From Agitococcus lubricus (GTDB lineage: Bacteria; Pseudomonadota; Gammaproteobacteria; Pseudomonadales; Moraxellaceae), in assembly GCF_003051055.1 (NCBI RefSeq), contig NZ_QAON01000007.1, positions 100,445 to 164,444 on the forward strand: 64,000 bases of DNA, written 5' to 3'. Shown piece after piece: positions 24,060 through 33,323 of the stretch. Position numbers and translations under genes: made by a program. The stretch's first letter is position 1. Each line of letters starts with the position of its first letter. The notes under the pieces are model-generated. The model was given only the letters and a program-made list of their open reading frames with translations. It ran no database searches and was not told where the DNA came from.

Positions 24060-25784
24060 TTAACGCCTTGGCGGCGTTAAATTACTCCTTAAAGCCAACT
24101 CATGTGCAGGTACGGGCAAAGGTTGGGTGTGTTGGTCATACTGACGCTGATGTGCAGGCAAGGCGAACTGCTCGGCTAGTTTGGCAAAACACGTTTGAAA
24201 AGCAGCTAAGGTCCATTGGCCATAAATCGTATGGCCGCCTTCATACGCCTGTTGTTGATATTCTTCGTAGGTGGTGACATAACCCATGTAGTCATTACAA
24301 TAGGTACAAATTAACACCTGCTCAATGTTTGCAGTCGCTAAGATTTGTCCCACGGTTTGTACCACCCGCTGCCCTGCAATAGTCGTAAATTCACCAGGAC
24401 AACAAACAATAGCTATATTACCTAGACGCACAATTTGAATCGGCAATACCGTTGGCACCATTGCGCTTTCCTTCATGGCTCCTTTCGCCGCTTGACGTTT
24501 TAACTCTGCCACTAAGGGATCGGCAATCGCAGGCACCATTAATTTATCAATCGCTTGCCCCAAAACTTGTTTACGCCCTGCTTCGAGCATAATATCCTTA
24601 ACCCCTTGGGCAGCATATAAACGTTGATAATACTGCTGCTCGGCTAGCGTTAATTTGTGCAAACGCCGCAAACGCGTGGTTTTAACCACACGCGCTAGTT
24701 GCTTGGCAACTTTACCAATGGCCATAGGCATACCCGGCCCATCCACACGCGTACCTGTAAAAAATGCCACACCATGACACGGCTGGCTGGTAAACGCTTG
24801 CTGTTCGCCATTGGCAAAACGAGGTTCAGCATGTTGATTGCTTAAATCGACATAAGTCAAAATGGCATCTAACGCGCCTGTAATGGGTAAACTAGCTTGT
24901 TGAATAATCTTTAATGCGTGTTCGGCTTGCAGGCGACCATTTTGCTCGGCATAGGTATATTCTTTTTCTCCCTGCCACTGCTTGCGACGCACAATATCAT
25001 TTGGCCCATGATAATGGGGTGACACATCCCCTGCTGTTGCTTGTGCAAAAATTGCCACAGGTGCAGTAATGCCTTGTTGTGTCAATGCAGCTTCGGCAGC
25101 CACCGCCGCATAGCCTTTGTTATCGGCACAATATTTAGTTTGATTATTACCCACCGCCGTTGCATGAACCCCAAACAACGACACAAACGCTGCTACTTGT
25201 CCTTGATGACGAATCGCTAAAACAGGCATTTCTCGGTTTAAGGCTAAATGACATTGCTGATGATTTAATTTTGTCACTTCAGGATTACGATTATAAGCCT
25301 CTAATGAACGATTCCACGCCACTGCTGTCGTTTCGGCAAAGGCCGCATGTGCCAAGCTCAGCTCGACAGGTTCTAAATGTGCGCGTGCTACTAATAATGC
25401 ATCAACCGTTGCTAACACAATTTGCGCTAAGTTATCTGGCACAAAACCGGGGGTCACCACATTATACAAGGCATCGTGAGTGCATCCGCCCGGCCCTGAA
25501 TGGGTATGCGTACAGGTTAAGACCAAACGCTCTGGGTTAAAGTGCTCACCAAGTTTTGCACGAAGTTGACGAATAATTGTGCTGCGCATGGCATAAGTAA
25601 TGTAGCCCAAATCTAAACAACAAAAGGCTATTTCATTACCCTGTTCATCTGCCAACCAAATAGCGCGCGCAAATAACGGCGTTTGTTGTCCCCATGCACG
25701 GTTATGCCACATACCATAGCCCATCATCGCATAGCCTTGCGCTTTGACTAAAATCTCGCGCTTACTCCAACCTGCTTTAAACAT
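24060..25784 (-). CDS. Neutral/alkaline ceramidase-family hydrolase without signal peptide
   Basis: 574 residues from ATG 25784, chosen because GAGGG stands 6 bases upstream. It matches the N-terminal catalytic domain of neutral ceramidases: KAQGYAMMGYGMWHNRAWG, LVLTCTHTHSGPGG (zinc His pair), SLFGVHATAVGNNQTKYCADNKGYAA and FAQATAGDVSPHYHG with the active-site region, later ICTYCNDYMGYVTTYEEY. The usual secreted bacterial enzyme has a Sec signal and a C-terminal immunoglobulin-like domain; here the protein begins MFKAGWSKREI with no signal and is shorter at the C-terminus. It may therefore act in the cytoplasm on another N-acyl lipid. Probably in an operon with the TetR gene downstream. Confidence 0.86.
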   Translation of the reverse strand: MFKAGWSKREILVKAQGYAMMGYGMWHNRAWGQQTPLFARAIWLADEQGNEIAFCCLDLGYITYAMRSTIIRQLRAKLGEHFNPERLVLTCTHTHSGPGGCTHDALYNVVTPGFVPDNLAQIVLATVDALLVARAHLEPVELSLAHAAFAETTAVAWNRSLEAYNRNPEVTKLNHQQCHLALNREMPVLAIRHQGQVAAFVSLFGVHATAVGNNQTKYCADNKGYAAVAAEAALTQQGITAPVAIFAQATAGDVSPHYHGPNDIVRRKQWQGEKEYTYAEQNGRLQAEHALKIIQQASLPITGALDAILTYVDLSNQHAEPRFANGEQQAFTSQPCHGVAFFTGTRVDGPGMPMAIGKVAKQLARVVKTTRLRRLHKLTLAEQQYYQRLYAAQGVKDIMLEAGRKQVLGQAIDKLMVPAIADPLVAELKRQAAKGAMKESAMVPTVLPIQIVRLGNIAIVCCPGEFTTIAGQRVVQTVGQILATANIEQVLICTYCNDYMGYVTTYEEYQQQAYEGGHTIYGQWTLAAFQTCFAKLAEQFALPAHQRQYDQHTQPLPVPAHELALRSNLTPPRR

Positions 25785-25981
25785 GGCCAACCCTCAAAAC
25801 CTGAATTATCGTCAGCTTAAATAGTCGCATATCTCTACTTTTTGTCAATACGTGCACTTAACTTCTTTAGATAAACAAAAAATCTAATCGTTAACCGTAT
25901 TATCAGATTGATTTTTAGTCAATCTAGCTTTAACCTGACATATATTCAGCTTTATAACAACAATAGCAGATGGAGCTTTTT

Positions 25982-26782
25982 ATGAAAGACATGCAATTTA
26001 CCCATAAATGGGTCTTAGTGACAGGCGCATCTTCTGGGCTTGGCTTAGAAATGGCCACGCAACTTGCCGAGCAACATCAGGCTAATTTGATTTTAGTTGC
26101 CCGTCGTGAAGCTCAGTTACTGGCACTCAAACAAGACTTAGAACAAAAATCAGGCATTCACTGTCATGTGATTGCTGCCGATTTATCACTTGCTCACGAC
26201 GTTGAACGTGTTTATCAACAAGCCACCCAACTGGCGGATATTTATGGCGTAATTTTGAATGCAGCGGTGACCCATTTTGGCGAACATCACGAATTAGCAT
26301 GGCCTGACTTTGAAAAAATGCTTGCGCTAAACGTTACCAGTGTTGTGCGTTTACTTAGCTTATTTAGCCAATATCTGAAAGAAAAAAATCAAGGTGGAGG
26401 CATGATGGTGATTAGTAGCATGGCAGGTTTGTTGCCTATTCCCTACCAAGCGGCCTATGCAGGTACAAAAGCTTTTGTCACCAATTTTACCCAAAGCCTT
26501 GCCCTCGAACAGCATCAGCAAAACCTGTCTTTAACGGTGTTTTCACCAGGCGGCATTGATACCGAAATGACCAGCAATAGTCGTTTAAAGTATTTTCAAA
26601 ATACGCCATTACTGCAAAGCGTAGAATCATGCGCCAGTGAAGGCATTGCCGCCATGCAAGCACGTAAAAATCTCGCTGTTTCTGGTTTGCTAAATCGCCA
26701 ACAGCTTTTTGTGAGTCGGTTTTTGCCTCGGCAATTAATTGGTTTGATTACACGCAAAGCGTATGCCCAAGCGTTTAATTAA
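25982..26782 (+). CDS. Short-chain dehydrogenase/reductase (SDR)
   Basis: 266 residues from ATG 25982, chosen over 25970 because GGAG lies 6 bases before it. Classical SDR: TGASSGLG cofactor motif near residue 14, NAA at about 91, catalytic Ser in MVISSMAG, Y-x3-K as YAGTKAF, and LTVFSPGGIDTEM. No signal peptide. Similar to the DltE/YqjQ-type 'serine/threonine or fatty acyl' SDRs often found in lipid gene sets. It overlaps the convergent TetR gene by 8 bases. Substrate unknown. Confidence 0.88.
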   Translation: MKDMQFTHKWVLVTGASSGLGLEMATQLAEQHQANLILVARREAQLLALKQDLEQKSGIHCHVIAADLSLAHDVERVYQQATQLADIYGVILNAAVTHFGEHHELAWPDFEKMLALNVTSVVRLLSLFSQYLKEKNQGGGMMVISSMAGLLPIPYQAAYAGTKAFVTNFTQSLALEQHQQNLSLTVFSPGGIDTEMTSNSRLKYFQNTPLLQSVESCASEGIAAMQARKNLAVSGLLNRQQLFVSRFLPRQLIGLITRKAYAQAFN

Positions 26783-27431
26783 GCGCAGAATTTTTAGAAT
26801 TTTGAATATAGTGGACTAACAGTGTATCCACCATCTCGGTGAGTTCTTCTAATAGGGCTTGCGCTTCTTCGGGCGTAGATAATAACGCTTCTTGCAATAC
26901 TTGATCACACGACTGGCTTAAAATCCAGCCTAAACGTTGGGCGCGACGTAAGGTTAAAGGGGTACGACGTACCAATACTTCACAAATGACATCAGCAATA
27001 CGGCGATTTGACTCACGTACTAAGGCTTGCAAGGAAGGTTCGGCACGTAACGCGGTCAACAACGAGACATAACCAGGGGTTTGATGATACAACTGGTACA
27101 AGGTTTGGAGTAATTCGTGGGTGCTTTGTTCGTTAGATACCGCAAAGGCGTTTAAACGCTCTGACAAATTATTATCAACCATGGTCATGGTGCGTTCGGC
27201 TAAAGCGGCAAAAATCGCCAAACGATTTTCAAAATAGTGATACACGGTTGCTGGCGATAAGTCGGCGGCTTCTGCAATGGCGAGCATGGTGGTGGCTTCA
27301 ACACCTTGTTGCACCAACAAATTGGCGGTGGCATCTAAAATGGTATTGAGCTTTTGCCGTGAACGTTCTTGTACGGGTGACACACGCTGGCGTGGACGTT
27401 GAACTGCTTGCAATGTGTCTGAACGTGCCAT
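26775..27431 (-). CDS. TetR family transcriptional regulator
   Basis: 218 residues with an AAGGA ribosome site 8 bases before the ATG. A basic N-terminus (QRPRQRVSPVQERSRQKL) precedes the TetR HTH (TTMLAIAEAADLSPATVYHYFENRLAIFAAL). The C-terminal helical domain resembles the TetR_C group found with fatty-acid and hydrocarbon genes. Convergent with, and overlapping, the SDR gene, which it may regulate together with the ceramidase genes. Confidence 0.88.
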   Translation of the reverse strand: MARSDTLQAVQRPRQRVSPVQERSRQKLNTILDATANLLVQQGVEATTMLAIAEAADLSPATVYHYFENRLAIFAALAERTMTMVDNNLSERLNAFAVSNEQSTHELLQTLYQLYHQTPGYVSLLTALRAEPSLQALVRESNRRIADVICEVLVRRTPLTLRRAQRLGWILSQSCDQVLQEALLSTPEEAQALLEELTEMVDTLLVHYIQNSKNSALN

Positions 27432-28112
27432 GAGCTTATCCTTTGAATGAAACTAGAAGACTGACGTATTTTTAGAGCATACTTGGTTGAACGTAGTCAT
27501 AACCTATTTAGTAGGTCAACACATCAAAACTATGAAATTACTTTCAACTTAATGATGAGGATTTTAACAAATGTATTCTTGTTCACCAATGCCTCATAAC
27601 AAGATTGCTAGAATCCTACAGGGTCGATTATCACCCAATACTCATTTGTGTTTTCTTCGCCTGAATACAGACCCTATATATCATTGATTTGTATTGATGA
27701 AATCAAAATAGCAAAACTGTATTAAAACAACCTGCGCGAAAGCTATTTTTAGCATCAAAAAGCATAAGTCGAGCCACGTTGTACGGCGGTTTGTTATTCT
27801 GAAGACCTCTAACTTATACCTGAATATGCTGGTATTAAATAGGCAAGCAGACTTACTACATGCGTGAGCAATAGCTGCCTCTTAATTGACAAGATAGTTT
27901 GTTTTCCCTAATTGGTATGACTTATGTGAGTCTACGTATTGGCCATCACAAGAAAAAAGTCAGCAAATATACATCTACACTCTATTGCTAATTGTGCAAA
28001 AAAAATTATGATGTAGATAGCAGAAGACTCAAAAAACATCTAAGCTAAAACTAAAATCACGCACTTCATGATTGACGCAATAAACAACTAAAACTATAAG
28101 CAGAGGTAAGTT
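27432..28112. other. 681-bp AT-rich intergenic region, no gene seen
   Basis: Between the TetR gene and the PilH-like gene. I see no ORF with coding character, no tRNA and no strong hairpin with a T-run. The right end must carry the promoter of the response regulator (AGAGG ribosome site 6 bases before its ATG). The rest is unexplained. Confidence 0.5.
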
Positions 28113-28478
28113 ATGGCACATATCTTAGTCATCGACGACTCCCCCACGTTTCATGCCACCATTGGAGCCATGCTACGCAAACACGGTCATGAATGTGTGT
28201 TCGAGACTAATGGTGAAGCAGGGATTGCCACCGCCACCGCCATTCAACCTGATGTGATTTTGATGGATATTATTATGCCTGGTATGAGCGGTTTTCAGGC
28301 CACACGGGTGATTAGCAAAAAAAGTGAGACCTCACATATCCCCGTCATTATCGTCAGTACCAAAGACCAACCAAGTGATAAAGTCTGGGGCTTACGTCAA
28401 GGTGCTTGTGATTATTTAGTCAAAGAGTTTAGCGAAGATGCCCTGATTCATGCCATCAATCAGGTACTCAAAAAATAA
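28113..28478 (+). CDS. Single-domain response regulator, PilH/CheY-like
   Basis: 121 residues, only a receiver domain: acidic pair D8-D9 (VIDDSPTF), phospho-acceptor D52 (VILMDIIMPGMSGF), switch Ser/Thr (VIIVSTKDQPSDKVWGLRQGA) and the LVKEF lysine near 102. Sequence details (SPT, SDKVWGLRQGACDYLVK) match PilH/PilG of the type IV pilus chemosensory system better than flagellar CheY. It stands alone here, without pilG, pilI, pilJ or chpA, so the rest of that pathway would be elsewhere. Works with the pilin genes at the right end of the window only by inference. Confidence 0.85.
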   Translation: MAHILVIDDSPTFHATIGAMLRKHGHECVFETNGEAGIATATAIQPDVILMDIIMPGMSGFQATRVISKKSETSHIPVIIVSTKDQPSDKVWGLRQGACDYLVKEFSEDALIHAINQVLKK

Positions 28479-28497
28479 CCCTCAAACAGAGGGTTAT
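28470..28497 (-). terminator. Terminator of trmB operon, overlapping the PilH-like gene end
   Basis: Arms ATAACCCTC (28475-28483) and GAGGGTTAT (28489-28497) are perfect. On the minus strand the hairpin is followed by a T6 run, just after the trmB stop at 28501. It also covers the end of the convergent gene and may stop both. Confidence 0.8.
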
Positions 28498-28500
28498 GAC

Positions 28501-29214
28501 TTAGGCCGTTTTATGAAACAAGACATCCCACACACCATGTCCTAAATTTTGCCCACGCATTTCAAACTTCGTCAGTGGTCTGTAGTCGGGTCGTGGTGAA
28601 AATTGCCCTTTTCCCATCATATTAGTGTAACCCTCACTGGCTTCCAAAATATCAAGCATCCATAGGGCATAATGTTCCCAATCAGTCGCTGCATGAAACA
28701 CACCACCTAACTTAAGTTTTTGGCGAATCAATTGCATGTGATGTAACTGCACAAAACGGCGTTTATGGTGCTTCTTCTTTGGCCACGGGTCGGCAAAATA
28801 GAGCTGAACGGTATCAATACTAGCATCAGTAAAATAATGCTCCAGCATCAATAACGCATCACCGTCGATAATACGTAAGTTTTTTAACTGACGCTCGCCC
28901 GCTTCATAACAAATTTGCGCTAAACCATTGGGATGAATCTCAATACCAATAAAGTCACGCTCAGGGGCAGCTAATGCCATTTCAACGAGTGAGAACCCCA
29001 TACCAAAACCAATTTCTACGGTTAAGGGTGCATGACGGCCAAATACCTGCTGTTGGTCAAACTGCCGCGCTTCGGTTTCTAATAAATAATAGGTGCCATA
29101 GTCATCAATACCCTTTTGCTGTGATGCTGTGTATGCAGAAGAACGACGCATAAAGGTCATAATACGACGTGGGTATTCTTTTTTAACAATAGCGCTATCT
29201 ATGGAGTCGGTCAT
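28501..29214 (-). CDS. trmB: tRNA (guanine-N7-)-methyltransferase TrmB
   Basis: 237 residues. TrmB methylates G46 of tRNA variable loops using SAM. Visible: VEIGFGMGFSLVEMA motif I (near residue 67), IGIEIHPNGL, LYFADPWPKKKHHKRR (the family hallmark, near residue 143), and the C-terminal TKFEMRGQNLGHGVWDVLF. Downstream partner of thiG with a 15-base gap. The thiG-trmB order is the Pseudomonas order. Confidence 0.97.
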   Translation of the reverse strand: MTDSIDSAIVKKEYPRRIMTFMRRSSAYTASQQKGIDDYGTYYLLETEARQFDQQQVFGRHAPLTVEIGFGMGFSLVEMALAAPERDFIGIEIHPNGLAQICYEAGERQLKNLRIIDGDALLMLEHYFTDASIDTVQLYFADPWPKKKHHKRRFVQLHHMQLIRQKLKLGGVFHAATDWEHYALWMLDILEASEGYTNMMGKGQFSPRPDYRPLTKFEMRGQNLGHGVWDVLFHKTA

Positions 29215-29229
29215 CTTACGTCACTTACT

Positions 29230-30012
29230 TTAGAAAAACTTACCTTCTAATGGGCTAGAGGCAGAAGCGTATAATTTTTTGGGCATACGACCCGCTAAAA
29301 AGGATTCTCTACCTGCTTCTACTGCTTTTTTCATGGCAGATGCCATTAAAATAGGGTGTTGTGCTTTGGCAATGGCTGTGTTCATCAGGACACCAGCACA
29401 GCCGAGCTCCATGGCAATCGCTGCATCAGACGCTGTGCCTACGCCCGCATCAACAATAATTGGTACTGTCGCTTGTTCCATAATAATGCGCAAATTATAG
29501 GGATTGACAATGCCCAAGCCCGAGCCAATCAAGCTCCCTAAAGGCATGACGGCAATACAGCCCATGTCTTCGAGTTGTTTGGCAATAATTGGGTCATCTG
29601 AGGTATACACCATGACTTGAAAACCGTCCTTAACCAAGACGTCTGCTGCTTTTAGCGTTTCAACGACATTAGGATATAAGGTTTTATCATCACCCAATAC
29701 TTCGAGTTTGACCAGTGAGTGGCCGTCTAACAGCTCACGCGCCAAACGACAGGTACGTACCGCTTCTTCTGCGTTATAGCAACCTGCAGTATTCGGAAGA
29801 ATGGTATATTTGTCGGGTGAAATTACGTCTAATAAATTCGGCTCACCTGCATGTTGGCCAATATTTGTTCTACGCACGGCAACAGTCACTATTTCGGCAC
29901 CACTGGCCTCAATGGCAAGCTGTGTTTCTCCAAGGTCTTTATATTTGCCTGTACCCACTAATAAACGTGATTGGTACTGACGACCTGCTAAGGTAAATAC
30001 ATCATGATTCAT
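29230..30012 (-). CDS. thiG: Thiazole synthase ThiG
   Basis: 260 residues. ThiG condenses deoxyxylulose phosphate, dehydroglycine/iminoglycine and the sulfur carried on ThiS to form the thiamine thiazole. Visible: [12 protein letters not shown] (residues 15-26), [21 protein letters not shown], the Schiff-base lysine region LVKLEVLGD (near 106), and [28 protein letters not shown] split near 190-215. It follows thiS by about 47 bases on the same strand. Cytoplasmic. Confidence 0.98.
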   Translation of the reverse strand: MNHDVFTLAGRQYQSRLLVGTGKYKDLGETQLAIEASGAEIVTVAVRRTNIGQHAGEPNLLDVISPDKYTILPNTAGCYNAEEAVRTCRLARELLDGHSLVKLEVLGDDKTLYPNVVETLKAADVLVKDGFQVMVYTSDDPIIAKQLEDMGCIAVMPLGSLIGSGLGIVNPYNLRIIMEQATVPIIVDAGVGTASDAAIAMELGCAGVLMNTAIAKAQHPILMASAMKKAVEAGRESFLAGRMPKKLYASASSPLEGKFF

Positions 30013-30059
30013 AAACAGCAGTTTCCCTGACAGGGCTAATAGACATAATCGAAAGTGGC

Positions 30060-30260
30060 TTAACCGCCACCAATGGCATGAACAATTTCTAATCTATCGC
30101 CAGCCTGTAATAAACAGTGCGCATGTTGACTTTTGGGCACAATATCTTGATTAAGTTCGACTGCAATTCGTCGGCCTTCTAAACCGAGTGTATGAATGAC
30201 ATCCGCAATCGTTGTATTGTCTGCATACTCTTTGGATTCACCATTGACTAAAACTTGCAT
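30060..30260 (-). CDS. thiS: Thiamine sulfur-carrier protein ThiS
   Basis: 66 residues starting [12 protein letters not shown] at ATG 30260. The upstream gene's TAA overlaps this ATG by one base (TAATG), so translational coupling decides the start; a longer reading back to 30278 is rejected. It has the ubiquitin-like ThiS pattern and ends in ...VHAIGGG, the C-terminal Gly-Gly that ThiF adenylates before sulfur loading. Works with ThiG directly downstream. Confidence 0.95.
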   Translation of the reverse strand: MQVLVNGESKEYADNTTIADVIHTLGLEGRRIAVELNQDIVPKSQHAHCLLQAGDRLEIVHAIGGG

Positions 30261-30628
30261 TAAATACCTCGCTGCCATGCACTATACGCCAACCATAACC
30301 ATGCGACAATAAACGCTGTTCCACCAATAGGCGTAATCGCACCAAACCATCGCGGTGCGCCTAAAGTCATGGCATATAATGACCCACTAAACACTATAAT
30401 ACCAAATTGTAATGTCCACACACTGCCCTTAGCCAAATTTAACTGGGGTTGTGCAGCCATGAGTACACCAATCAACAACATGCCCAACGCATGATACACA
30501 TGATAATCAATGCCTGTATGCCACCAGGCTAATTGCTCAGGTGTCACTTTTGCTTTTAAGCCATGCGCGCCAAACGCTCCCAGTAATACAGCAAGGGCTA
30601 AATTAAGCGCAGCTAATGCAATAACCAT
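30260..30628 (-). CDS. DUF423 family membrane protein (YgdD-like)
   Basis: 122 residues with four predicted membrane helices. The N-terminal LAVLLGAFGAHGLK segment (residues 12-25) and the WHTGIDYHVYHALGMLLIG segment are hallmarks of DUF423. Function is unknown in the family. Its stop codon overlaps the thiS start, putting it at the head of a DUF423-thiS-thiG-trmB operon. No TPP riboswitch is visible in the 60 bases upstream, which are mostly the rpoH terminator. Confidence 0.9.
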   Translation of the reverse strand: MVIALAALNLALAVLLGAFGAHGLKAKVTPEQLAWWHTGIDYHVYHALGMLLIGVLMAAQPQLNLAKGSVWTLQFGIIVFSGSLYAMTLGAPRWFGAITPIGGTAFIVAWLWLAYSAWQRGI

Positions 30629-30640
30629 GTATTTTTCTCA

Positions 30641-30669
30641 CCAAAACAAACGCCGCGATAAACGCGGCG
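30641..30669 (-). terminator. rpoH terminator
   Basis: GC-rich arms CGCCGCG (30651-30657) and CGCGGCG (30663-30669) with an ATAAA loop; on the minus strand a TTTGTTTTGG tract follows. It lies 20 bases after the rpoH stop. Confidence 0.8.
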
Positions 30670-30688
30670 CTAGTGTAGTCGGATTTTT

Positions 30689-31552
30689 TCAAGCCGTCAT
30701 TAAGGCTGACTTAATTTTATCCATCGCATTTTTTTCAAGCTGACGAATACGTTCGGCAGAAACGCTGTATTCAGCCGCTAATTCATGTAGTGTGGCTTTA
30801 TCTTCGGCCAACCAACGACGTGTTAAAATGTCGCGAGAACGGTCATCCAACCGATTTAACGCGTTCATCAGAAGTTCCGTACTATTGTCTTCCCAATCAC
30901 TTTCTTCAAGCTGACGCGCAGGGTCATAACGATTATCTTCTAAGTAATAGGCAGGTGCTTGGTGCTGTTTGTCTTCATCATCATCTAAATGTGCTTCAAA
31001 AGACGCATCAAAGGCGGACAATCGACCTTCCATTTCTAAGACTTGGGCAGGTGTCACTTTTAAGTCATGCGCAATAGATTCAGCCTCAACATGCGTTAAA
31101 CCGTGACTCCCCTTTTTGAGGCTACGCAAGTTAAAAAATAATTTGCGTTGCGCTTTGGTCGTAGCAACTTTGACAATACGCCAATTTTTAATCACAAATT
31201 CGTGGATTTCGGCTTTAATCCAATGTACGGCAAAAGACACCAAACGCACGCCCATATTAGGGTCAAAACGCTTTACAGCCTTCATTAAACCCACATTCCC
31301 TTCTTGGATGAGGTCGGCTTGCTGTAAACCATAACCCGCATAACTGCGTGCAATATGGACAACAAAACGTAGGTGAGCTAACACTAATTGACGGGCAGCT
31401 TCTAAATCTTGTTCATAAAAGTAACGCTCGGCTAATTCGCGCTCTTCATCAGCAGATAAAATAGCTACCTGATTGACACTAGAAATGTAGGCTCCCAGAT
31501 TGACACCGGGAACAGAGAGCGTCACAGGCACTAAACTGCGACTATTGCTCAT
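30689..31552 (-). CDS. rpoH: RNA polymerase heat-shock sigma factor RpoH (sigma-32)
   Basis: 287 residues from ATG 31552; a GTG at 31567 would add five residues but overlaps the GGAG ribosome site, so it is rejected. Region 2 ([20 protein letters not shown]) and region 4 ([23 protein letters not shown]) are clear. The RpoH box [13 protein letters not shown] between them separates it from RpoD and RpoS. It directs heat-shock chaperone and protease transcription. It lies 184 bases from ftsY on the same strand; the ftsE and ftsX genes normally found between them are absent. Confidence 0.97.
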   Translation of the reverse strand: MSNSRSLVPVTLSVPGVNLGAYISSVNQVAILSADEERELAERYFYEQDLEAARQLVLAHLRFVVHIARSYAGYGLQQADLIQEGNVGLMKAVKRFDPNMGVRLVSFAVHWIKAEIHEFVIKNWRIVKVATTKAQRKLFFNLRSLKKGSHGLTHVEAESIAHDLKVTPAQVLEMEGRLSAFDASFEAHLDDDEDKQHQAPAYYLEDNRYDPARQLEESDWEDNSTELLMNALNRLDDRSRDILTRRWLAEDKATLHELAAEYSVSAERIRQLEKNAMDKIKSALMTA

Positions 31553-31692
31553 GTCAGTAATCTCCACTCAAGAATAAGTATGTATATTTTGATATTAACG
31601 CGAACATCGCCTGCTTGCTAGAGGCTTATGTCGCAGTTTTAGCCCTGTTATGTAATTTTTCTTTACAGTGTCTAGATGCGCACAGTCAGGTA

Positions 31693-31716
31693 TAGCCCCT
31701 GTTACAACAGGGGCTA
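31693..31716. repeat. Perfect inverted repeat between ftsY and rpoH
   Basis: TAGCCCCTGTT (31693-31703) and AACAGGGGCTA (31706-31716) are exact reverse complements around AC. No T-run follows on the minus strand, so it is not a classical terminator for ftsY. It occupies the place where ftsEX would be and could be a processing site or weak terminator. Confidence 0.6.
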
Positions 31717-31736
31717 CAGACGCGGATTACCCAGTG

Positions 31737-32969
31737 TTAATTATCCGTTTGGAATAAAGCAGCCACAAACTCTTTAGCGGCAAAAGGACGCAAATCGTCG
31801 ATTTTTTCACCCACGCCAATAAATCGAATCGGGACATGCGTACGGCTGGCAATATTAAACAATACACCACCTTTGGCAGTGCCATCTAATTTGGTAATGG
31901 TCAACCCTGTTAAGCCAACGACTTGGTCAAATTCTTGTACCTGATTTAGGGCATTTTGACCTGTACCTGCATCAACGACTAACATGACTTCATGCGGGGC
32001 AGTGCCATCAACCTTTTGTAGAACACGTTTGACTTTACGCAATTCCTCCATCAAATGGCCTTTGTTATGTAAACGTCCTGCCGTATCCACAATCAAAACA
32101 TCCATTTCTTTGGCTTTGGCACTTTGTAAGGCATCAAATGCTACCGATGCCGAGTCTGCGCCCGTACTTTGGGCAACGACAGGAATATTATTCCGTTGTC
32201 CCCAAACTTGTAGCTGTTCAACAGCGGCTGCGCGGAAGGTATCGCCTGCGGCTAACATGACTTTTTTGCCTTCAAATTGTAGACGCTTCGCTAATTTACC
32301 AATGGTTGTGGTTTTGCCCACACCATTGACACCCACCATTAAGATGACATACGGTTTTTTGTGTGTATCAATCTGCAAGGGTTTGACGCGCGGTGCCAAC
32401 AATTCAACGAGCTCTTGCTGGAGCGCCTTATATAATCCGTTGGAATAAATAAGCTCTTTACGGGTCACACGGTCTGTTAAGCGGTCAATGATGGTACGGG
32501 TTGCATCAATACCCATATCAGCAACCAACATTTGTGTTTCTATTTCTTCTAATAATTCATCGTCAATTTCTTTACCGCCAATTAACAAGCTGACCATACC
32601 ATTGGTGAACTGGTCACGGGTGCGGCTTAAACCGACTTTCATCCGTCCAAAAAATGATGAACCGACATTCACGTCTGCCGAGGGGGTCACACTGGGGGCA
32701 GGCTCTGTCGTGTGGGCAACAACTTCTTGAACCAGTACTTCAGTACGTGGATTTTCAATAATCGGCACATCTACCGCAGGCAAGCTGGGCAACGTGACAT
32801 CTAAACTGCCCTCATATTCATAATAGGCGGGTTCTTCGCCTTGGTCAGGCACTGTGATTGGCGTGTCGTCAGGTGTTTGCTGCACCGCAGTGCCTGCTTC
32901 TTCTTTTGTAGCCGTCCATGAAAACCAAGACTTTATTCCTGCTTTATTAGCAGACTGATTATCCGACAT
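31737..32969 (-). CDS. ftsY: Signal recognition particle receptor FtsY
   Basis: 410 residues from ATG 32969; GGA lies 7 bases upstream and a GTG at 32981 is less likely. An acidic N-terminal A domain (about 1-125) precedes the NG GTPase domain: G1 GVNGVGKTTTIGKLA (near 215), DTFRAAAVEQL, DTAGR, TKLDGTAKGG, and the final GVGEKIDDLRPF. FtsY docks SRP-ribosome complexes at the inner membrane. Divergent from the M16 peptidase pair, as in Pseudomonas. Confidence 0.97.
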   Translation of the reverse strand: MSDNQSANKAGIKSWFSWTATKEEAGTAVQQTPDDTPITVPDQGEEPAYYEYEGSLDVTLPSLPAVDVPIIENPRTEVLVQEVVAHTTEPAPSVTPSADVNVGSSFFGRMKVGLSRTRDQFTNGMVSLLIGGKEIDDELLEEIETQMLVADMGIDATRTIIDRLTDRVTRKELIYSNGLYKALQQELVELLAPRVKPLQIDTHKKPYVILMVGVNGVGKTTTIGKLAKRLQFEGKKVMLAAGDTFRAAAVEQLQVWGQRNNIPVVAQSTGADSASVAFDALQSAKAKEMDVLIVDTAGRLHNKGHLMEELRKVKRVLQKVDGTAPHEVMLVVDAGTGQNALNQVQEFDQVVGLTGLTITKLDGTAKGGVLFNIASRTHVPIRFIGVGEKIDDLRPFAAKEFVAALFQTDN

Positions 32970-33323
32970 AGTTCTATCCACACAGATGACAAGATGGGGT
33001 GAAGTGTATTTACCACAGCATATGCCGTCAGCAAGCTCGGCCTACATGCTTATGCACAATATTTAGACCTATGTGCTGTACCACACTTCGCCCTACAAGG
33101 TTGATGACACGGCTTCGTTATCACTTACGCTCGCCAGTGCCTATATTAAAAGTGCGCTATGCTACCATACTTTATACGAATTGATGTGTCGCTGATGTGT
33201 GCTGTTTGATGGGCGTGCGTAGTCGTTGTTTAACATTTCTCTACTGTCATCACGTTGATAAACTATTCAATATAAGCGCTTATTCAGGTGTCGCTATTGT
33301 TATTGAGATGGATTTGAAAAAAT
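32970..33323. other. Divergent promoter region ftsY / M16 peptidase
   Basis: 354 bases between divergent genes. It must carry both promoters. I see no gene and no strong structured element; an A-rich segment precedes the peptidase ATG at 33324. Confidence 0.5.

Noticed and set aside
30260..30688. TPP riboswitch before the thiS/thiG operon
   Set aside because: The 60 bases upstream of the DUF423 gene are mostly the rpoH terminator; no THI-box pattern is visible.
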